DNA of 35,242 nucleotides from Treponema sp. (GTDB lineage: Bacteria; Spirochaetota; Spirochaetia; Treponematales; Breznakiellaceae), in assembly GCA_031254315.1 (NCBI GenBank), contig JAIRUQ010000004.1, forward strand, positions 1 to 35,242, in the 5' to 3' direction. A program made the position numbers and the translations under genes. This document shows positions 17,701-24,334 of the stretch, piece by piece (within the stretch, counting starts at the first letter, position 1; each line of letters starts with the position of its first letter). Below the pieces are notes generated by a model. That model made no database searches. It was not told the origin of the DNA and worked only from the letters and a program-made list of their open reading frames with translations.

Positions 17701-17796
17701 GCCGGCAAATACCGGGGTTACGGTTATAAACAGTAAAAAAATCGAGAAAAAAGTAAAAATAGCCGTTGTACGGACAGACCTCACCATTGTCATCAT
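14779..17796 (-). CDS. Exported TPR-repeat protein, hypothetical
   Basis: 1005-aa protein with an N-terminal signal sequence (hydrophobic about 11-31, cleavage near VFAGGGK). The rest is helical, rich in Asn, Gln, Arg and Leu. TPR-like pairs are seen at the start (ALINEREYDEAMSILTDF, SAIQAYAEGM near 165) and end (ALAQLNEAITLNPTNTEA; NYQRAMNELQTGNNLAALAI). It probably serves as a periplasmic scaffold; no enzymatic motif is present. The MMTM start has three in-frame ATGs and no ribosome site, while TATAAT lies 8 nt upstream. The stop overlaps the phosphatase start (ATGA), so the two are translated together and a sensory or structural partnership is plausible. Confidence 0.8.
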   Translation of the reverse strand: MMTMVRSVRTTAIFTFFSIFLLFITVTPVFAGGGKDADLARADALINEREYDEAMSILTDFARRNPDKFDLANQRLRRIYRIREEVKRTADELIETLTNEPGNNEKILELSRRLHSLENANSSLLVNFVSRTQEIAQFNFNRNLLRDILERGRRFLDAGDCTSAIQAYAEGMSLMRTEFFASNYGANIENQVTRETARINSTVASFQQLSSQMGTISAELVRAINAGETSRINEITNRLTPTMDRFIESKQVLYSAANTLDRLLNEIWAAHPEITGEQNHLSFISTLIHGRTDEAIHEGMLGAFDTYWTNSIGSVVNEITRYVVRANASSLSSFNSGDYADAVSSLNSIGISFSPLYFDRHRQLFAGARPQTISLFGNTILNEDIPSYLEIRALYESNNFLLQAGSTITRQNIDRSSITRWQQGSITIAQALTAEQQTRNNINTMQRSIETIRINAVQLNTEISLYYNTPHVANAISAIEKLSSNLFAESNLAAQRYYNIVLQNYQNNLAVRKDELARARGFLDGQRRTNTDGSVVISRYPAEALELLTSMTSALRADLQNGNSTLQQFRNEPAGISDNRELLNITSNYQTVLNEMTTINTQATSLVETARTRSAQAETFRQEGERLYREAQTAYQRQNFDLARERIQRSSDVLTQSLDIQESASLRQIRDVQLINLGQSITASEYEAIIVEVRNLVNNARNAYFNGNFQQAEDGLLRARSRWSITGQGDNEEIVYWLGMIRSAMSVSTGRVISPNAPLYAEMSQLLNYAQRNFEEGVRYINSGQRTLGIAKFDEARQLTREVKLLFPVNQQAGILELRMEQVTDPTAFNAAFEQRIRAAIAGTRQRSIEAFADLQNLAEINPRYPNLRAILEQAEIDMGRRQAPPNPANIARSRELTASANRILQSNTAAQYEVALAQLNEAITLNPTNTEASAVRDRLLSRMGVPGSIVLSSEDEANYQRAMNELQTGNNLAALAIVERLMQNPRNRNITKLIELQRRIQSVL

Positions 17797-17804
17797 TATA
17801 CTAT

Positions 17805-17810
17805 ATTATA
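17805..17810 (-). promoter_or_regulatory. -10 box of the TPR-phosphatase operon
   Basis: A perfect TATAAT on the minus strand ends 8 nt before the ATG at 17796; a GATAAT overlaps it at 17810-17815. I see no good -35 box. Transcription from it would leave about 2 nt of leader. Confidence 0.4.
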
Positions 17811-17912
17811 TTATCGTATTTTTCTGAATATAGTTGTTCAGAAACTTAGGTTTTTGGACAAATTCCTTAGAAAATACCCCGTGATATACTATTTTTTTGC
17901 CATTTTCCGATA

Positions 17913-17918
17913 TATAAT
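17913..17918 (+). promoter_or_regulatory. -10 box of the UPF0164 gene
   Basis: A perfect TATAAT ends 9 nt before the ATG at 17928, predicting a leader of about 3 nt. No ribosome site is present and no -35 box is convincing. It diverges from the TPR gene's -10 box within a 131-bp gap. Confidence 0.4.
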
Positions 17919-17927
17919 ATACTGTAG

Positions 17928-19202
17928 ATGGCTAGTAAAAAAGCGGCTTTTTTAACCGTATGCTTGGCAATATTTTCCCTTTTGCCCGTTTGGGCTGACT
18001 CGTCCGATGATTACGGGAGTATTTCGGACTATTTGAATGGTATTTACGGTATTGATGATAATACGGGTTTAACCGCCTTTCCGGTGTTAAATATCCCGAT
18101 GGGGGGGCGTTCTGAGGGCATGGCGGGGGCTTTTGCCGCTATTTCCGATGATATTTCCTTTATTGAGTTTAACCCGGCGGGCTCTTCCATGTTGCAAAAG
18201 GCAGAGTTGGCTTTTTTCCACAATAACTGGATAGCCGACACAAAAATTGAAGGTATAGCCTATGCCAACCGTTTTGGGAACTTGGGGGTAGCCGCCGGCG
18301 CGAAATGGCTTTATACGCCGTTTACCGAATATAACCTCTACGGCGAAAGAGTTTCCGGCGGTTATTATTCTGAAGGAGTCGCAATTTTAAACGCCTCTTA
18401 CAATTTATTTTCCAGTTATTACTTTTCCGGGCTTTCTTTGGGAATGAGCCTAAAAGGCGCTTTCCGTATAATGCCGGACTACACCGATAACTCTGACAAT
18501 ATTATCAGCGGCTCAGGCGCGTCCCAGTCTGCGGCAATGGCAATGGCGGATATAGGACTGCTTACAAGATTCAATCTGTTTAAAACTTATACCTCAAGAG
18601 AAAGAAACGCATCCGCCGCGCTTGTTATAAGAAACCTTGGACCTCCCGTTCTGGACGAACCTCTGCCTACAGTTGTAAACGCCGCGATTTCTTATAAGCC
18701 AATACGCCCCCTTACGATAGCACTTGATTTTTTGCTTCCCTTAAATTTGATGGATATTTCCCAGTCTGAATTACCGTACGGGGCGCTAGGCTTATCCGTT
18801 AATATAACGGATTTCTTATCCATGCGCGCCGGAGTAATGGTCAAAGCCGGAAGTAGCCGCGTAGCTGTAGGTAGCGCGATTAACCTGAACAATATCGCAA
18901 TTGACATAAACTATACTCTGGATTTACTTACCCAGTTACAGCCCCTTAACAGAATAAGTTTGGCGGTACGTTTTGATTTAGGCGACGGCGGCAGAGGCAT
19001 TATCTCAAACAAGGTCGATGATTTGTACCTTCTTGGAATTGACGCTTATTCCAGAGGAAATATTGCCGACGCAAAACTGTGTTGGGAAGAAGCGTTACGC
19101 CTTGATCCTACTTACAACCCGGCAAGAGAAAGTCTTGAAATGCTGGAAGACAGCGAAAACTTAAATCAGCGCATTGAAGACCTGTACAAGCTTGATTTTT
19201 AG
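17928..19202 (+). CDS. UPF0164 family outer-membrane protein (FadL-like)
   Basis: 424-aa exported protein of the treponemal UPF0164 family, whose T. pallidum members are modelled as FadL-like barrels that take up long-chain fatty acids. The signal peptide ends near PVWA (about 23). The family signature follows: FPVLNIPMGGRSEGMAGAF, AISDDISFIEFNPAGSS, then alternating barrel-like strands to about residue 360. The last 60 residues (LGIDAYSRGNIADAKLCWEEAL) form a TPR-like tail expected in the periplasm. There is no Shine-Dalgarno sequence and a TATAAT lies 9 nt before the ATG. It converges with the GH57-like gene 16 bp downstream. Family is well supported; transport substrate is inferred. Confidence 0.85.
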   Translation: MASKKAAFLTVCLAIFSLLPVWADSSDDYGSISDYLNGIYGIDDNTGLTAFPVLNIPMGGRSEGMAGAFAAISDDISFIEFNPAGSSMLQKAELAFFHNNWIADTKIEGIAYANRFGNLGVAAGAKWLYTPFTEYNLYGERVSGGYYSEGVAILNASYNLFSSYYFSGLSLGMSLKGAFRIMPDYTDNSDNIISGSGASQSAAMAMADIGLLTRFNLFKTYTSRERNASAALVIRNLGPPVLDEPLPTVVNAAISYKPIRPLTIALDFLLPLNLMDISQSELPYGALGLSVNITDFLSMRAGVMVKAGSSRVAVGSAINLNNIAIDINYTLDLLTQLQPLNRISLAVRFDLGDGGRGIISNKVDDLYLLGIDAYSRGNIADAKLCWEEALRLDPTYNPARESLEMLEDSENLNQRIEDLYKLDF

Positions 19203-19218
19203 TTTTTAATGATAACAA

Positions 19219-20832
19219 CTATGTCTTGCGTCTAAATACTCTGTAATTAATATTCGGGAAAATATTGTGGCGGCGTTCCAGATTGGTAAGCCATTCAGTG
19301 CTAATGTAATTACTGCCTAACGCTTCATAAATCGTGGTAAAGTTGCGCAACGCGTTCTCCGCCTGATTACGGGCGTATTCCGTTGAGTCCTGTCTGTATA
19401 AAAGAGATGACCAGTCTGATGACTGAGCGAGCAGTATTTCTCGCGCCGCCTGATTTAAGGCGCGTTCTTTTAAGCCGGTATCATCCGGGAAACGTTCAGC
19501 AAGTTCTGTCATTCGTTCCATAGAACGGACAAGGTGGCGGTAAATCCAGTCATTTGAAACGTCCAGCCATGTTTCGGCATAACCGTGTGCGCCGCTTGAA
19601 GAAAATTCAGGAGACACAACCTGTAGCGAAGAAAGGTTCTGTTTGAAAATATATTCACTTGGGCATACAAACTGAAGATCCCTGTAGCCGCCTGCCATGC
19701 GAAAAAGCGTCTCTATAAAAAGTACACCCTCGTGCCACAGACGCCCAAAATAATCCGCGTTATGTGCATAAAGGCTTATAGGAGCTTCTTCCATGTGCTT
19801 TGACGCATCTTCAAGACGGGCTATTGTGTTTTCAAGGAAAACTCTCGCGTGTTCGACAACCCTGTCAGATGCCGCTTGCGGATTGTAAATATTGTGTCCG
19901 TTACCGGAGTTTTGTCCGTTTGCCGCACAAGAGCGCGCCCAGTATTTATAGCCTGTTCTGCGCCGCTCGCCTTCCGCTATTAAAAACGGGCTTACCGTCT
20001 CAGGCGGCAGTTCATAGCCGGCATCACGGTCGTTGTTGCGGAACAACTCATCGCTTGCGATTTTTTCTATTTCTTTTACAGCGTAAAAGTCCCTTGCAAG
20101 AATAAAAGTGCCGTTAGGTGTTTTTACAGGAAAAAAACATCCCTTTTTCGGAGAAGGTTCGCCGAATAAAAGACCGTGGCTGTCCACAATGGTATACGCA
20201 AAATTGTACGCTCTTAAATACGGTTCTATCGCGGAAGTCCAGCCGAGTTCAGGAAGCCAAAAACCTTGAATACAACTTCCAAAGTTGTGGCGGTAGCCGG
20301 GAGCGGGAACTTCCATTTGTGCCTGCAAAGATTCATGGTTGCCTCTGATAAACGGAAGGAACGAGTGAGTTGCGCAGGTAGCGAGGATTTCAACTTTGCC
20401 CTTGCGTCTGTAAAAATCAAACGCTTTTAGCAGATTTTTTTCATAACGTTCCGTGTATGCGATTCTTCTGTCAACTATTTTGTTGTAATAGTTTTGAGCG
20501 AGTTTGTTTAGATCGCTCATTCCCGCTGTACGTTCAAGTTCATGCCTGCCAAATTCAATTTGTTTATCAATATAAAAAAGGTATTTTTTTTGAAGATGTT
20601 CGTCATTCAACAGGCAGGCTAAAACCGGAGAAATTACAATGGCAAGTCTGAATGAAATATGATCCGTTTCCAGTCTGTGCAGGGCTTCAAGAAGGGGGAG
20701 AAGAGTTTCCGAGATGTATTCAAAAAAACGGTCTTCTTCGCCGGCTTGGGATAGGTCATCCTCTTTTTGAAATTCTTTTACAAAAGGCAGGTGAGCTTCC
20801 AAAACAAGCGAGATCGCATAACGAAAATCCAT
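19219..20832 (-). CDS. GH57-like (DUF1957) protein, altered active site
   Basis: 537-aa protein of the GH57/DUF1957 class, which includes alpha-1,4-glucan branching enzymes. The nucleophile region is present, with Glu195 in GFWLPELGW. Two other conserved spots differ as aligned by eye. The N-terminal H-x-H motif reads LEAHLPF, with Glu12 in place of the first His. The acid/base segment, usually D-x-E-x-FGHWW, reads NADYFGRLW with Asn358 in place of Asp. A C-terminal helical region (about 420-525) fits branching enzymes. It may be inactive on glucan or act differently. The start has AGAGG 7 nt upstream; one base separates it from the DUF4912 gene's stop, a common pairing. Confidence 0.8.
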   Translation of the reverse strand: MDFRYAISLVLEAHLPFVKEFQKEDDLSQAGEEDRFFEYISETLLPLLEALHRLETDHISFRLAIVISPVLACLLNDEHLQKKYLFYIDKQIEFGRHELERTAGMSDLNKLAQNYYNKIVDRRIAYTERYEKNLLKAFDFYRRKGKVEILATCATHSFLPFIRGNHESLQAQMEVPAPGYRHNFGSCIQGFWLPELGWTSAIEPYLRAYNFAYTIVDSHGLLFGEPSPKKGCFFPVKTPNGTFILARDFYAVKEIEKIASDELFRNNDRDAGYELPPETVSPFLIAEGERRRTGYKYWARSCAANGQNSGNGHNIYNPQAASDRVVEHARVFLENTIARLEDASKHMEEAPISLYAHNADYFGRLWHEGVLFIETLFRMAGGYRDLQFVCPSEYIFKQNLSSLQVVSPEFSSSGAHGYAETWLDVSNDWIYRHLVRSMERMTELAERFPDDTGLKERALNQAAREILLAQSSDWSSLLYRQDSTEYARNQAENALRNFTTIYEALGSNYISTEWLTNLERRHNIFPNINYRVFRRKT

Positions 20833-20833
20833 T

Positions 20834-21562
20834 TTACTGCCTCTTAACCTTTGAATGGCGATCTGAATTTTTTATAATTGATAAATCCTGCACTCCCGAA
20901 AGACGAATTAACGGGTTACAGCTCATTTCGGCGGCAATTTCGTTGTTGTACAGTTTTGGCAGACAAAAAGGCTGAGAAGACGCTATTTGTGATTCAGATT
21001 CGCCGTGAATCACATTCAGTTTTATTACATAACGGCAGGTTTCGCGCAAAGCGCCCTTTTGTAAGTGTTCTTCATGCGGCGCATCTTCGTCTGACGCCTG
21101 CCCTGCAAAGCCTAAATATCTGGCGGAGTCCTCTGCGCCAAGCAGTACGGTAAATGAATTTTCTCCCGGATTTGGCTCTCCGTTTTCGTTCAGCGGAATT
21201 ACCCGTAAACAATAACCGTTAAAATCATCCGTCTTCTCATGCGCTTCCCTGTCATGGCTCTTGATTTCCCAAAACGCAAAAACCCAAAGCGGGTCTCTGA
21301 TCATTACTTCGATATAGGAAATATTGTACTGTTTTGGCAGTGCGGCTGATTCCAAATAAGAGGGAGCTACTTCAAGATCGGCAGTAGGCTCCTGTTCATC
21401 CGCACTGGAAACTTCCAGCAGTTCTTCTATGATGAAAATTCTTTCAAGTTCAGGAGGTATGTCTATTCCATAAGTATCAGCCAGTTTGATTAATTCATCC
21501 GTGCTCAAACTTTCAAGCCAATGGCGCGACACAGGTGTGTGATTTTCTTCCATATTTAGCAT
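20834..21562 (-). CDS. DUF4912 domain protein
   Basis: 242-aa protein of unknown biochemical role. Residues about 16-37 (LESLSTDELIKLADTYGIDIP) look like a SAP/Rho-N-type helix pair. The DUF4912 core starts near 84 with ISYIEVMIRDPLWVFAFWEI and continues through YCLRVIPLN and YVIKLNVI. DUF4912 genes often sit beside GH57-like genes, as here, and the fold resembles carbohydrate-associated sandwiches, so a helper role in glycan metabolism is inferred. MLNMEEN offers two starts and neither has a ribosome site. A TTGACT-17-CAGAAT promoter ends 7 nt before the first ATG, within the tail of the RluA gene. Confidence 0.75.
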   Translation of the reverse strand: MLNMEENHTPVSRHWLESLSTDELIKLADTYGIDIPPELERIFIIEELLEVSSADEQEPTADLEVAPSYLESAALPKQYNISYIEVMIRDPLWVFAFWEIKSHDREAHEKTDDFNGYCLRVIPLNENGEPNPGENSFTVLLGAEDSARYLGFAGQASDEDAPHEEHLQKGALRETCRYVIKLNVIHGESESQIASSQPFCLPKLYNNEIAAEMSCNPLIRLSGVQDLSIIKNSDRHSKVKRQ

Positions 21563-21569
21563 TCAGCTA

Positions 21570-21598
21570 ATTCTGGAAAAAATATCAATTAAAGTCAA
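21570..21598 (-). promoter_or_regulatory. Possible internal leaderless promoter of DUF4912-GH57
   Basis: TTGACT (21593-21598), a 17-nt spacer and CAGAAT (21570-21575) on the minus strand, followed by 7 nt and the ATG at 21562. The -35 box lies in the last codons of the upstream pseudouridine synthase. The -10 match is four of six. Confidence 0.4.
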
Positions 21599-22223
21599 CA
21601 TATCGGCTAAAGTAATCCGGCAGTGGAGCGTGAATGTCAATATTTAACTCTTCAATAACGAGATGAGACGCATGGAGGAGCAGGCGTTTAAGCCCTGCCG
21701 TTTTGCGTAAATTTTTATTGAGTGAAAAATCGCCGTACTTATCATCGCCAAGAATGGGGTTTCCAATCATGGCAAGATGGCGGCGAATTTGATGCATTCT
21801 TCCCGTGCCAAGTTCCAGTTCTAAAACTGAAAATTCCTGCCCCTCTGTAAGAGCGGCTGTTTTGATTGTTTTGTACATGGTCTGGGAGTTTTTCAGACTG
21901 CCCCTAATAAGAAGTTTGTCCTCAATAACGCCTTGCTCTTTGCCGGGGCGTCCTGCGCAGACGGCGATGTATTTTTTTACGGCTTTTCGTCCGCCAATTA
22001 ACCGCGAAAGGCGGTTTGCCGCCTCGCGCCCCTTTGCAGAAATCAGTACCCCGGAAGTGTCCTTATCAAGCCTGTGAACTAAAAGAGGCGGAGGCGTGCG
22101 TATTTCCGCAAGGAGCCTATCCAGTGAAGTTTTTACTCCTTTTCCGCCCTGTACGGACAGCCCCGCCGGTTTATTTACAGCGATAGAATGCTCATCTTCA
22201 TGTAGAATTTCTATGTTTTTCAC
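21585..22223 (-). CDS. RluA-family pseudouridine synthase, no S4 domain
   Basis: Converts specific uridines in RNA to pseudouridine. The catalytic Asp53 is in LLVHRLDKDTSGVL, and the family motifs VNKPAGLSVQGG (17-28), KKYIAVCAG and LGTGRMHQIRRHLA are present. At 212 aa it is a short form lacking the N-terminal S4 RNA-binding domain of RluC/RluD, so the target base (rRNA or tRNA) cannot be named. The start is GTG at 22223; no better codon exists nearby. It lacks a real ribosome site and has TATATT 6 nt upstream. It is transcribed divergently from the transglutaminase-like gene, with 14 bp between start codons. Confidence 0.9.
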   Translation of the reverse strand: MKNIEILHEDEHSIAVNKPAGLSVQGGKGVKTSLDRLLAEIRTPPPLLVHRLDKDTSGVLISAKGREAANRLSRLIGGRKAVKKYIAVCAGRPGKEQGVIEDKLLIRGSLKNSQTMYKTIKTAALTEGQEFSVLELELGTGRMHQIRRHLAMIGNPILGDDKYGDFSLNKNLRKTAGLKRLLLHASHLVIEELNIDIHAPLPDYFSRYVDFN

Positions 22224-22237
22224 TCCGATAATATAGC
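22224..22237. promoter_or_regulatory. 14-bp divergent promoter core shared by two genes
   Basis: The gap between the GTG of the pseudouridine synthase and the ATG of the transglutaminase-like gene is TCCGATAATATAGC. On the plus strand GATAAT (22227-22232) lies 5 nt before the ATG; on the minus strand TATATT (22230-22235) lies 6 nt before the GTG. Both -10 boxes overlap, leaving no room for leaders. -35 boxes would lie inside the opposite gene and are not recognisable. Confidence 0.4.
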
Positions 22238-23371
22238 ATGAAAAAGATAGTTTTTTTGTTGTTATTTATTCCGCTCTTTGCCTTTGCGGAATCGATGTAT
22301 TCGCCGACTTGGGGATTTTACCTCGATCTTCCCGAAGGCTATGAATTTGTACACGGAGACGCGAGAGACCGTTTTTCGTTTGCCGGACCCGGCGGGCTTC
22401 TATTTGACATGGTAATTTACAACGACCGCTATGCGAGTATGCCGGAATTAATTGACGATGTAAATAGAAGGATTGGAAACCGGGGAGAGACCGCCGCTTT
22501 CCGTTATCGTGAAAGACAGGCGGCATTGATGAAACTGATTTTTGGCAATTTTGACGGATGGGGTCTTGTCATTGAACTTGAAAGCCGTACAGGCGGAAGA
22601 CCGCCAATGCTGTTGGCGCTTGCCTACGGTCCCGCCAGCAGGAATGATTTGGAGCTGTTCCACATTTCCGCGCTTGACTCGATTTGCCCGACAGCGGCTG
22701 ATCGCCGCTATCCCGGTCCGGTGATCGAATACAGTTATCCGCGCGGAGAAGCGAAAAGCGTCCCCCTTGCCGTAGCGGGGGTAAGCGCCATGATACGGGA
22801 GAATGACGCCACTGCCGCTCAGACTTTGATAGAGCGCGAATTTTATATTCTTCAACATTATATTGATTCCCCAAATTGGAAGGAAGCGTGGATTCGCTAC
22901 TATCAATTTATTTATCGTGATTCTTATGACCGTATTGCAACTGCCGCCTCTGCCCTTGCGCGTAATTTTGGCTGGCGTGCGGCTTTTTCCGATGAAGAGA
23001 AAAGAGCTTTTTCTCAAAAGGTTCTTGGTTTTGTACAAGGCTTCAGGTACGAACGCGACTTGAACGGAAGCGATTTTGTCAATCTTGTAACCGCCATTAC
23101 CGAAGGCAGAGGCGATTGCGACAGCCGCGCCATGCTTTTTGCGATAGTTCTCGCTAATACCAATATTCGTTCCGCTATTATGCTTTCACGCCAGTACAGC
23201 CATGCGATGGGTCTTGCGGATGTTACCGGAGCAGGGGCGCGTTTTGAATCTTACGAGACACGGTGGCTTGTAGCGGAAACCGTGGCAAACGTAGACATCG
23301 GGTTAATCGCTCAGGATATTAGCGACCCTCAATATTGGCTAGGTGTTGTTTTTGAATATCAGGATGAGTGA
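22238..23371 (+). CDS. Exported transglutaminase-like protein
   Basis: 377-aa protein with a clear signal peptide (1-17, cleavage after FAFA). The N-terminal half (about 20-150) is an unassigned beta-rich domain. The C-terminal part resembles transglutaminase-like cysteine proteins: Cys294 in GRGDCDSRAML and His322 in YSHAMGL, with a third residue (Glu347 or Asp353) in WLVAETVANVDIG. Such domains act as proteases, amidases or crosslinkers; the substrate here is unknown. The ATG has no ribosome site and a GATAAT 5 nt upstream, suggesting leaderless expression. It is single, divergent from the pseudouridine synthase, and ends before a large palindrome. Confidence 0.65.
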   Translation: MKKIVFLLLFIPLFAFAESMYSPTWGFYLDLPEGYEFVHGDARDRFSFAGPGGLLFDMVIYNDRYASMPELIDDVNRRIGNRGETAAFRYRERQAALMKLIFGNFDGWGLVIELESRTGGRPPMLLALAYGPASRNDLELFHISALDSICPTAADRRYPGPVIEYSYPRGEAKSVPLAVAGVSAMIRENDATAAQTLIEREFYILQHYIDSPNWKEAWIRYYQFIYRDSYDRIATAASALARNFGWRAAFSDEEKRAFSQKVLGFVQGFRYERDLNGSDFVNLVTAITEGRGDCDSRAMLFAIVLANTNIRSAIMLSRQYSHAMGLADVTGAGARFESYETRWLVAETVANVDIGLIAQDISDPQYWLGVVFEYQDE

Positions 23372-23440
23372 GAAGCACTTAGTACTCTGTTACAATTAAA
23401 ACATTACAAACATAATTATTTATACATATAAGGAACCTCT

Positions 23441-23575
23441 ATTTAACAGGCGGGGGCGGGCTGCGGGGCAGAAAAACATTTTCTGGAATTCTTCGCCGGA
23501 GAGACCTTGCAAAGGGCTCGTAGGCGAATTCCTCCAGAGTTTTTATGACCCGCAGCCCGCCCCCGCCTGTTAAAT
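23441..23575. repeat. 135-bp palindrome with 27-bp perfect GC-rich arms
   Basis: The arm at 23441-23467 (ATTTAACAGGCGGGGGCGGG, then CTGCGGG) is the exact reverse complement of 23549-23575. The 81-bp interior is itself semi-palindromic: CTGGAATTC...CGCC mirrors GGCGAATTCCTCCAG, AAAAAC mirrors GTTTTT, and CCTTGCAAAGG sits in the middle. It lies between two convergent genes and is far more GC-rich than its surroundings. No adjoining T-run of normal terminator type is present. Confidence 0.9.
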
Positions 23576-23621
23576 GAATAGCGGATATTTTTAAATTTAA
23601 ATAATTGAGTGTTACAGACTA

Positions 23622-24269
23622 CTAATTAACCAACAAATTATAAACTTCTTTTTCAGTTTTTGCCTGCAAGAGAGAATCACGCAAATCTTTGTTTTTTAAC
23701 CTTGTGCTGAACCATGAGAGCGTCTGCAGATAGTAGGCGTGCTGGTTACCAGCCGCGGCAATCATAAAAACAAGGCGTACAGGCTCGTCATCCAGAGGGT
23801 GAAAATCGACAATATCTGTGCGACTGATCCCGGCGGACACGACAAGGTCTGTGACGGATGAGAGTCTTACATGAGGAATCGCTATTCCACAGCCGATAGC
23901 GGTACTCATCAATTCTTCACGTTTAAGAATTTCTGTTGATAATTCCTGCCTGTTCTTTACTTGAGGAGCGGCTGAGAGATTTTCCGCAAGAGCCAAAAGA
24001 GCGTCCCTTTTACTTGAGTAATTAAGAAAAAGTATGCGGTGTTCAGACAAAATTGACTGAGCATGCACAGGATTAATCTGCGGGGTAAGGTTAGTTGACG
24101 TTAGCCTTTCATTGACCCATTTGTCAATTTCTGATTTTTTGAAACGCCACGCGGTTCTGATTTTGCCTGCCGGAATTTCACCTTTTTGAGCGCAGTCATA
24201 AATTGTGCGCTCCGACACCCTCAGGTACTTTGCGACCTCTTCTAGGGTAAGGATATCATCTTCTACCAT
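23622..24269 (-). CDS. HTH-EIIA fusion regulator, PtsN-like
   Basis: 215-aa protein joining an excisionase/MerR-type helix-turn-helix (about 5-55: LTLEEVAKYLRVSERTIYDCAQKG, WRFKKSEIDKWV) to a PTS EIIA domain (about 70-213). The phospho-acceptor is His133 in GCGIAIPHVRL. T. pallidum also has two PtsN homologues. The fusion suggests that PTS phosphorylation state controls a DNA-binding function, an inference from architecture. The ATG has no ribosome site; a near-consensus promoter puts transcription start on the ATG. It is downstream of cytidine deaminase but has its own promoter. A large palindrome lies beyond its stop. Confidence 0.9.
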   Translation of the reverse strand: MVEDDILTLEEVAKYLRVSERTIYDCAQKGEIPAGKIRTAWRFKKSEIDKWVNERLTSTNLTPQINPVHAQSILSEHRILFLNYSSKRDALLALAENLSAAPQVKNRQELSTEILKREELMSTAIGCGIAIPHVRLSSVTDLVVSAGISRTDIVDFHPLDDEPVRLVFMIAAAGNQHAYYLQTLSWFSTRLKNKDLRDSLLQAKTEKEVYNLLVN

Positions 24270-24275
24270 TTGTTA

Positions 24276-24305
24276 ATTATCGCATGATATTACAATAGAT
24301 GTCAA
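24276..24305 (-). promoter_or_regulatory. Near-consensus leaderless promoter of HTH-EIIA gene
   Basis: On the minus strand TTGACA (24300-24305), an 18-nt spacer and GATAAT (24276-24281) are followed by TAACAA and the ATG at 24269. The expected +1 is the A of the start codon. The -35 box is perfect and the -10 box matches five of six. Confidence 0.65.
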
Positions 24306-24334
24306 GATATTCAAGCAAATTCAGTATTTTGGGC

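Noticed and set aside
19203..19218. Terminator between the UPF0164 and GH57-like genes
   Set aside because: The gap is 16 bp with no inverted repeat; nothing supports a terminator there.
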